Shown here piece after piece: positions 7,399-12,311 of a stretch of DNA of 12,311 nucleotides. The stretch spans positions 1-12,311 of the forward strand of contig JBEKDL010000055.1 in NCBI GenBank assembly GCA_050014355.1, given 5' to 3'. Position 1 is the first letter of the stretch. Every line of letters begins with the position of its first letter. A program made the position numbers and the translations under genes. This stretch comes from Fen-1077 sp050014355 (GTDB taxonomy: Bacteria > Chloroflexota > Dehalococcoidia > Dehalococcoidales > RBG-16-60-22). The notes beneath the pieces are model-generated. The model worked only from the letters and a program-made list of their open reading frames with translations, was not told the DNA's origin and did not search any database.

Positions 7399-8217
7399 AT
7401 GCAGAAGATTACCAGTAATGTCTATGTCGAGACCGGCAACCGCGGTTGTAATACCAGCTTTGTGGTCACCGCTGATGGCGTCGTGGCTATAGATACCCCC
7501 ATGGTGCCCGAGGCCGCTAAGAAATGGGCGGCGGAGATAGCCAAACACGGCCCCCTGCGCTACGTAATCAACGGTGAGGCCCACGGCGACCATATTTCCG
7601 GCAACTGCTACCTGGGCGGTATTTTGATCGCGCACGAAGGCACGCGTGAGGCCATTTTAAACAGCGATTTAACTTCTTACAAGCAGATGCTCGAAAGACT
7701 GGCCCCGGGCATCCCACTCGATAAGGATTTCAGATACCGCGCACCGGACATCACGCTCACCGACCGACTGACCATCTACCTCGGCAAGCATACTTTCAGG
7801 TTAATGGCGCTTCCGGGGCACAGCCCTTACCAGGTCACCGTCTATGTGCCGGAAGAGAGGGTGGTCTTTACCTCGGACAACGTCGTCACTGTGATGCCTT
7901 TTTTCCGCCAGGCGCTACCGGATGAATGGATTAAAAGCTTAAAATACCTCCAGCAGCTGGACTTTGATAAAGTAGTCTGCGGGCATGGCGAGGTACAGGA
8001 CAAGGCCTATCTTCCGCAGATGATAAAAAATATCCAGACCTGGACTGGCGCCGTCGCCGACGCTATCAAGAAAGGGATGACGCTGGAAGAGGCGCAGAAG
8101 AACGTTACCATGATTAAAGAGTTCCCGGATTTAGCCCGGAACCAGCAGATGCCGGGCGTCATCCCGATGAACGTGGCCGCGCTCTACGGGTATCTGAAAA
8201 ACAAGGCGAAACCTTAA
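7399..8217 (+). CDS. Metallo-beta-lactamase-fold hydrolase with altered metal motif
   Basis: A 272-residue protein of the MBL superfamily, ribosome binding site AAGGAGG at 7388-7394 overlapping the previous stop. Early strands (NTSFVVTADGVVAIDTP, about 18-34) are typical. The metal motif normally HxHxDH reads ExHGDH: Glu 60, His 62, Asp 64, His 65. The remaining ligands are present as His 141 (LPGHSP), Asp 160 (FTSDNV) and His 196 (CGHGE). Members hydrolyse thioesters, lactones, phosphoesters or sulfates using one or two metal ions, or act as persulfide dioxygenases. The His-to-Glu change affects a metal-1 ligand and makes classical di-zinc chemistry uncertain, though Glu could still coordinate metal. 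There is no signal peptide, so it is cytoplasmic. Its position between the NTF2-like protein and the MoaD/selenoprotein genes suggests one shared pathway, which I cannot name. Confidence 0.87.
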   Translation: MQKITSNVYVETGNRGCNTSFVVTADGVVAIDTPMVPEAAKKWAAEIAKHGPLRYVINGEAHGDHISGNCYLGGILIAHEGTREAILNSDLTSYKQMLERLAPGIPLDKDFRYRAPDITLTDRLTIYLGKHTFRLMALPGHSPYQVTVYVPEERVVFTSDNVVTVMPFFRQALPDEWIKSLKYLQQLDFDKVVCGHGEVQDKAYLPQMIKNIQTWTGAVADAIKKGMTLEEAQKNVTMIKEFPDLARNQQMPGVIPMNVAALYGYLKNKAKP

Positions 8218-8231
8218 ACAGCCTGATTCCA

Positions 8232-8260
8232 TTGACCTGCGGGGATGCCGATGGTAGAAT
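8232..8260 (+). promoter_or_regulatory. Strong candidate promoter for the MoaD-like / selenoprotein genes
   Basis: TTGACC (8232-8237) and TAGAAT (8255-8260) are 17 bases apart, with the extended -10 TGG at 8252-8254. Both hexamers match the sigma70 consensus at 5/6 positions, making this the best promoter in the window. It starts 15 bases after the MBL stop codon, suggesting that the MoaD-like gene and the following selenoprotein gene form their own transcription unit. Confidence 0.6.
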
Positions 8261-8287
8261 TCCAGAGAATATACCGGGAGCGGGGCT

Positions 8288-8569
8288 GTGTTTAAATGCG
8301 TGGTACACCTGTACGGGCTGCCTTATGAAATCACCGCTTTGCGGGAGGTTGAGGTGGATTTGGAGGAAGGTGCGGGCATGGCCGCCGTCATCGCCGCGCT
8401 AAGGGAAAAAATTCCGGCGCTCGAAGGGCCGGTCTTCAGGCCCGGTGAGAACCGTTTGCAGGAGCTTTACAAGTTCAATATCAACGGCCAGTTTTATTTT
8501 GACCGCGCGGACTTCGAGCTCCACCTCGGCGACCGCATTGCCCTGCTGGTGCCCGTCAGCGGCGGCTAA
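8288..8569 (+). CDS. MoaD/ThiS-like ubiquitin-fold protein with C-terminal Gly-Gly
   Basis: A 93-residue protein of the size and pattern of small sulfur carriers. It has a beta-grasp layout: FKCVVHLYG strand, a DLEEGAGMAAVIAALREKIPAL helix region (split here only by loop), the FNINGQFYF strand, then HLGDRIALLVPVSGG at the end. The final LLVPVSGG matches the MoaD/ThiS tail, whose terminal Gly is adenylated by an E1-like enzyme and converted to a thiocarboxylate. No MoeB/ThiF-type enzyme, MoaE or thiamine gene is in the window, so the partner is unknown. The start is GTG at 8288 with GGGAG at 8276-8280. The gene ends in TAA 38 bases before the first selenoprotein gene. A sulfur- (or selenium-) donor role to the neighbouring enzymes is a hypothesis only. 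Confidence 0.82.
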   Translation: MFKCVVHLYGLPYEITALREVEVDLEEGAGMAAVIAALREKIPALEGPVFRPGENRLQELYKFNINGQFYFDRADFELHLGDRIALLVPVSGG

Positions 8570-8607
8570 CTCTGTCACCTTAGAAAACCCTGAAAGGAGG
8601 GCTTTTA

Positions 8608-10299
8608 ATGCCGGATAAAACGGATTGTAACTACGAAGTATTAAGCCCCTGGGCGGAGGCCGACCCGGTTCCCTGGCGGGGGATAAAGCCCCGGCTGACC
8701 GACCTGGCGGGCAAGAACATCGGCCTGCTGCGCAATAGCAAGCGGGCGGCGGAGCCTTCCTTGCAAATCGTCGCGGACAGGCTTAAAAAGAGATACCCCA
8801 CCATCAAGTTCAGCTGGTTCGCCAACTTGAGACCCAACGAGATGTCCATCGCGCAGGATATCAAGGACGATTTCGAGGCCTGGCTGAAGGGGGTGGACGC
8901 AGTCATCGCCTCCTACGGGGATTGAGGGTCGTGCACCAAGTACCTTGTGTACGACGCAGTCTCAATCGAGGAAAGAGGTAAACCCACGGTTAGCCTGGTC
9001 AACACCGGCTTTATCAACGACGCCGAATCGGCCTCCCGGGGCATGGCGATGCCGGTCTTACGCTATGTGCCCACGAAAGTCCCCTGCGAGGCAAGTATTA
9101 TGTCGGATATCGAGGCTGGTATTGACGGCGCCATGGACGCTATTATCACGGCGCTGACGAAGCCATTGACCGCCGAGGAAAAGTCCCCCAGGGCGAGAGA
9201 GCCGGAAAAGCCGCAGCGCCTTATTTTCAAGGGCAATCTGGAAGAGGTCAACCGCTTTTTTTACCAGCGTGGCTGGACGGACGGCCTCCCCGTTATTCCC
9301 CCCACCGAAGCCGCCGTCGCGGAGATGCTCACGGGAACCGACCTTCCGCCTAATCATCTGCTCGGCAAATTGCAGTCGCGCCACGGCAAAGCCACGGTAG
9401 AGAAAATCGCCATCAACGCCGTCATGGCCGGTTGCCTGCCCACTTACATGCCGGTGCTTATCGCCGGCACGATTGACCTGCTGGAGTCGGAGCCCGGCTT
9501 CATGGGCTATACCACCTTCGGTTTCAGTACGGGCTCATGGGCGCCTTTCTGGATTATCAACGGCCCGATACGCAATGAAATCAACATCAATAACGGCTCC
9601 GGCGCGTTCTCGCCGGGCAATATCGCCAACGCTGCTATCGGGCGGGCGATGGGACTGATAATCAAGAACATCGGCGGAGTGCGCAAGGGTGTAGAGGACA
9701 TGGGCGTGATGGGCAACCCGATGAAGTACAGCATGGTCATCGCCGAGAACGAGGAAGAAAGTCCCTGGGAGCCGCTTCACGTGGAATATGGCTATAAAAA
9801 AGAGGAAAGCACGGTGACGGTTTCCTTCCCGCAGTCCTATTTGCAGCACTGGCCTTACAGCGCCGACGCGGACGGCCTCCTGCGTTCCGTGGTGGACAAT
9901 ATTCCCCGCGGCATGCGGTATACGCTTATCTTCACCCCGCCCCACGCCAGGAACCTGGCCCGTGAAGGTTTTGATAAGGAAAAGATTAAAAAATACATCG
10001 TCGAGCACAAGCTGGTAACCGTAGCGCGGATGAGGTCCGTGGCGGGGACGGGGCTGGGCATAGAGCGCCGGGAGACTGACGGCCTGCCGGATAACGATAA
10101 AGCCATGGTGCCGCTGATAAAGGACTCTCGGTTCATCCGGGTAATTGTCGGCGGAGGGCCGGGCGCTTTTATCGCCCACGTTATCGGCGGGGGAGCCACC
10201 CCCGGCAAGAAACAGACGCAGAAGATAGAGCTGCCGAAAAACTGGGCGAAGCTGGTGGCTAAATATAAGAACGTGGTGCCCACTTACGCTAAGTACTAG
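8608..10299 (+). CDS. UGSC-motif selenoprotein A (TGA read as selenocysteine), fused to a large conserved domain
   Basis: Reading TGA at 8923-8925 as selenocysteine joins two same-frame segments into a 563-residue protein. The start ATG has AAAGGAGG at 8593-8600 and the stop is TAG. The N-terminal domain (about 1-180) reads YEVLSPWAEADPVP, IGLLRNSKRAA, then VIASYGD-U-GSC-TKYLVYDA, with Sec106 and Cys109 three residues apart. This is the UGSC motif, a CxxC-like selenol/thiol pair expected to do redox or nucleophilic chemistry. A linker (KPLTAEEKSP, about 185) leads to a domain of about 350 residues with RGWTDGLPVIPPTE (about 220), KIAINAVMAGC (Cys276) and ENEEESPWEPLHVEYG. I recall this second region as a conserved uncharacterised domain. 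The protein looks soluble, without signal peptide. Without Sec machinery a 105-residue fragment would be made. Confidence 0.85.
8923..8954 (+). promoter_or_regulatory. Sec UGA codon and bacterial SECIS-like hairpin, gene A
   Basis: TGA at 8923-8925 is followed by a hairpin. The left arm 8929-8940 (TCGTGCACCAAG) pairs with 8944-8954 (CTTGTGTACGA) in 11 base pairs, including one G-U pair and a single bulged C, around the loop TAC. The G at 8940, at the tip of the stem, lies 17 nt from the U of UGA. That is within the window at which SelB-dependent bacterial SECIS elements present their apical G. The arms code for TKYLVYD, so the hairpin is inside the coding region, as in bacteria. Confidence 0.75.
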
Positions 10300-10308
10300 A
10301 TACAATTT

Positions 10309-10389
10309 TCATTGCGAGGACGAGGCCTGAAGCAATCGGTAACGACGCCTATGCCTTGAAGACGGATTGCTTCGCTACGCTCGCAATGA
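10309..10389. repeat. Palindromic dispersed repeat (TCATTGCGAG type), copy 1
   Basis: An 81-bp element between the two selenoprotein genes. Terminal inverted repeats are TCATTGCGAG (10309-10318) and CTCGCAATGA (10380-10389). Internal ones are GAAGCAATC (10329-10337) and GATTGCTTC (10365-10373). There is no coding capacity. It resembles small non-autonomous palindromic elements spread through many environmental bacterial genomes. Copy 2 follows the second selenoprotein gene. In RNA it could fold into a long hairpin and separate expression of the two genes, but it has no T-tract. Confidence 0.8.
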
Positions 10390-10421
10390 CAAATGCAAGG
10401 TTTAAACAGGAGGTAGCCATA

Positions 10422-12101
10422 ATGATATCTGGCAAGAATGACGCGTTTTACGAAGTTTTAAGTCCCTGGGCGGAGGCCGACCCCGTTCCGTTAAAAGGGC
10501 TCGCGCCCCGGTTAGATAAGCTGGATGGCAAGAAAATCGGGCTCCTCCAGAACAGCAAGCGAGCCGCGCCGCGTATCCTGGACGTTACCGAGCGTCTGCT
10601 CAAAGAAAAGTTCCCACGCACGCAGATAAGCAGGTTCGAGGGGCGCTCCTTCTCCGTCTCATCGCTTGAGCCGGAGCGCCGACAGGAGTTCGAGGACTGG
10701 CTCAAGGGGGTGGACGCGGTCATCGCCGCCGTAGGTGACTGAGGGGCTTGCACCAAGTACCTTGTGTACGACGCCATTTTTATCGAGAATTTCGGCAAGC
10801 CCACTTCTACCTACATCTTCGAGCATTTCGCCAACGACGCCGCGTCGGCGGCTTCCAGCAAAGGTGTGCCGGTCATCCGGACGGTGCCGGAAAAAATCGT
10901 CTCCGAGTCCACGGTGATGGAGGACATCGATCTGGCTATCCAGGCTGTATTCAATAACGTGGTCGAAACGCTGACCCGGCCGCTGACCGCGGACGAAAAG
11001 TCCCCGAAGCGCCGGGAGCAGGAAAACCCGCCCCGACTCATTTTCAAGGGTAATCTGGCGGAAATTAACGAATTTTTCTATCGTCGGGGCTGGACGGACG
11101 GCCTCCCCGTCATTCCCCCCACCGAGGACGCTGTCAGGGAAATGATGACGGGTACGGACTATGCACCCGATTACCTCGTGGAGAAGCTGGAACCGCGGCA
11201 GGGCAAGGCGACGGTCGAGAAAATCGCCATTAACGCCGTCATGGCCGGCTGCCTGCCCACCCACCTGCCGCTGCTTATCGCGGGTGTGCACGCCCTGGCC
11301 GATAATCCTACCACCGGCATGATGGCCGCCAGCACCGGCTCGTGGGCGCCATTCTACCTCGTTAACGGGCCGGTCAGAAATGATGTCAAAGTGAACTCCA
11401 GCTACGGCGCTTCAAGCCCTGGAAATATCGCCAATGCCGCCATCGGGCGCGCGATGGGGTTGATTACTAAGAATATCCGTGGCATCCGCAAACAAGTAGA
11501 AGACATGGGAGTTCTCGGTAATCCGGGGAAATACTCCTTTGTCGCGGCGGAGAATGAAGAGAACAGCCCCTGGGAGCCCTTTCACGTCGATTGCGGCTTC
11601 AAGAAAGAGGACAGCACCATTACGGTCAGTTTCCCGCAGTCTTACCAGCAGATGGTGCCCTTTGGCACCGATGATAAGGGCATTATCGCTACCGTGGTCG
11701 GTAGCATCGTGCCGGCGCGCATGGGACTGTTCAGTCTGATACTAACACCGAACAACGCGCAGTCTTTAGCCAAGCGCGGCTGGAGCAAGCAGTCTGTCAA
11801 GGACTACATCGTTAAAAACGCCCGTGTCCCGGAGGATTATTATACCCGGCTGGGCCTGGACGCCAGCGGGCCTTTCGACCGGGGTAATTTCATGGGCCAG
11901 GGCACCAGTCCGCAGATTTTACGTCCCACGCCGGACCGCCCCGACCCCGTGCAGATATTCGTATTCGGCGGCTTCGGCTCGTGGGTGGGGTTCATGCAGG
12001 GCGGCCCGCCGCCGATAATAAAAAAAGTCGAGCTGCCGAAAAACTGGCCGCAGCTGGTGAAAAAATATCAAAACATCGTGCCGACGTACGTAAGGTATTA
12101 A
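10422..12101 (+). CDS. UGAC-motif selenoprotein B (paralog of A)
   Basis: Reading TGA at 10740-10742 as selenocysteine gives a 559-residue protein, collinear with selenoprotein A over its whole length. The start ATG 10422 has AGGAGGT at 10408-10414 and aligns with the start of A. An in-frame TTG at 10356 lies inside the repeat element and is unlikely. Shared landmarks are YEVLSPWAEADPVP, IGLLQNSKRAA, VIAAVGD-U-GAC-TKYLVYDA (Sec107, Cys110), RGWTDGLPVIPPTE, NAVMAGC (Cys277), ENEENSPWEPFHVDCG, and the closing LPKNW/VPTY segment. The motif has Ala where A has Ser (UGAC against UGSC). The C-terminal thirds differ most, with an extra Gly/Pro-rich stretch near 11880-11960 in B, suggesting different substrates or a heteromeric pair. 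It is separated from A by 122 bases holding a palindromic repeat. The stop is TAA. Confidence 0.85.
10740..10771 (+). promoter_or_regulatory. Sec UGA codon and bacterial SECIS-like hairpin, gene B
   Basis: TGA at 10740-10742 is followed by arms 10747-10757 and 10761-10770. AAG pairs with CTT, CAC with GTG, then come a G-U pair and a T-A pair, one T/C mismatch, and a closing C-G, around the loop TAC with one bulged C. The 26 nt at 10749-10774 are identical to 8932-8957 in gene A. Every wobble position is conserved, including the Leu codon CTT that pairs with the AAG Lys codon. Confidence 0.75.
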
Positions 12102-12114
12102 GCATCAATACGGC

Positions 12115-12193
12115 GTCATTGCGAGGCCGAAGGCCGTGGCAATCTCTAAGTATGTTTTAAGCTAATCATTGAGATTGCCACGTCGCTCTCATC
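12115..12193. repeat. Palindromic dispersed repeat, copy 2 (right arm eroded)
   Basis: The element begins GTCATTGCGAGG (12115-12126), as in copy 1. It contains a perfect 12-bp inverted repeat CGTGGCAATCTC (12135-12146) / GAGATTGCCACG (12171-12182) around a 24-nt loop. The outer right arm (TCGCTCTCATC, 12183-12193) is a degenerate version of the expected complement. It starts 14 bases after the stop of selenoprotein B. No coding capacity is seen. Confidence 0.75.
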
Positions 12194-12215
12194 TAATAAC
12201 CCGAAGGGCAGAGTT

Positions 12216-12234
12216 CCACGGGCTTTGCCCGTGG
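12216..12234. other. Perfect short hairpin in the 3' intergenic region
   Basis: CCACGGGC (12216-12223) and GCCCGTGG (12227-12234) form a perfect 8-bp stem around TTT. No T-tract follows, so it is not a standard intrinsic terminator. GGGCA at 12206-12210 could alternatively pair with TGCCC at 12226-12230. It could be a transcript-end stabiliser or a leader structure for a downstream gene. Confidence 0.5.
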
Positions 12235-12270
12235 GTGAATGAACAGGCGGCGATATGAGGTGTAGAATAG

Positions 12271-12311
12271 ATGCGTGGAGACGAGGTTATCTGGGCACGG
12301 CGTTTATTGCA
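12271..12311 (+). CDS. Possible start of a further gene (partial, cut by window edge)
   Basis: ATG at 12271 opens a frame of 13 codons to the window end (MRGDEVIWARRLL). GAGGTG at 12257-12262 lies 8 bases upstream and could be its ribosome binding site. A TAGAAT at 12263-12268 is too close to serve as its promoter unless another start is used. The stretch is too short for any family call. Confidence 0.25.
   Translation, partial: MRGDEVIWARRLL

Larger units (their letters stand above)
8608..12101 (+). repeat. Tandem gene duplication (selenoproteins A and B)
   Basis: Units 8608-10299 and 10422-12101 are homologous over full length, in the same orientation and about equal in size. Identity is patchy. 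It is very high around the TGA (8932-8957 with 10749-10774), around the TDGLPVIPPTE region, and around KIAINAVMAGC. It is low in the C-terminal parts. This indicates an old duplication rather than a recent one. Confidence 0.85.

Noticed and set aside
8923..8925. Nonsense mutation or sequencing error creating a pseudogene
   Set aside because: The identical position is TGA in the tandem paralog, and both downstream segments remain open for about 450 codons with conserved motifs.
8947..10299. Independent gene starting at GTG 8947 after a true TGA stop
   Set aside because: There is no ribosome binding site before it. The GTG lies inside the hairpin, and homologous sequence (GSCTKYL) continues upstream to the TGA in the same frame. 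The paralog shows the same arrangement.
10356..10421. Upstream TTG start for selenoprotein B
   Set aside because: It lies within the palindromic repeat and has no ribosome binding site. ATG 10422 has AGGAGGT at the right spacing and aligns with the start of paralog A.
8923..10742. UGA recoded as Trp or Gly by an altered genetic code
   Set aside because: No other gene in the window has an in-frame TGA, and Trp and Gly are encoded normally. TGA occurs only at the two motif positions followed by a hairpin.

Overview
The window looks like chromosomal DNA from an uncultured anaerobic bacterium. A member of the Chloroflexota (Dehalococcoidia-like) is my best guess. This rests on the moderately GC-rich composition, the gene content, and dispersed palindromic repeats of the TCATTGCGAG type that I associate with such genomes. 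No rRNA or marker gene confirms it. No tRNA, CRISPR array, transposase or integrase is visible.

Left part (1-2660): the 5' end of an MFS permease gene runs leftward off the window edge. It diverges from a cinA-like gene with a full molybdopterin-binding-type N-terminal domain and an eroded C-terminal (PncC-like) domain. A small gene of unknown function follows behind its own -10 box. Middle (2790-6523): a two-gene operon encodes both halves of a heterodimeric ABC exporter. The first subunit has a degenerate catalytic site and the second a canonical one. A strong intrinsic terminator closes the operon.

Right part (6574-12101): a co-directional cluster encodes an NTF2/SnoaL-like protein with an N-terminal coiled coil, a metallo-beta-lactamase-fold hydrolase with an altered metal motif, a MoaD/ThiS-like ubiquitin-fold protein ending in Gly-Gly, and two tandem paralogous genes each interrupted by one in-frame TGA. 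In both paralogs the TGA falls at the same point (motif U-G-S-C or U-G-A-C). It is followed at once by a hairpin whose sequence is identical over 26 nt in the two copies, including wobble positions. All nine other complete stop codons in the window are TAA or TAG. I therefore read both as full-length selenoproteins of about 560 residues: an N-terminal UGSC-type redox domain fused to a large conserved C-terminal domain of unknown function.

The UGSC motif family itself is, as far as I recall, already recognised as a (seleno)protein family. What looks less described here is the tandem pair, the UGAC variant, the fusion to the C-terminal domain, and the linkage to a Gly-Gly sulfur-carrier-like protein and a hydrolase. 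The reaction of the cluster is unknown. A thiol/selenol redox or detoxification role is inference only. Two palindromic repeat elements follow the two selenoprotein genes, one behind each. The last 210 bases hold the second repeat, a separate hairpin and possibly the start of another gene.
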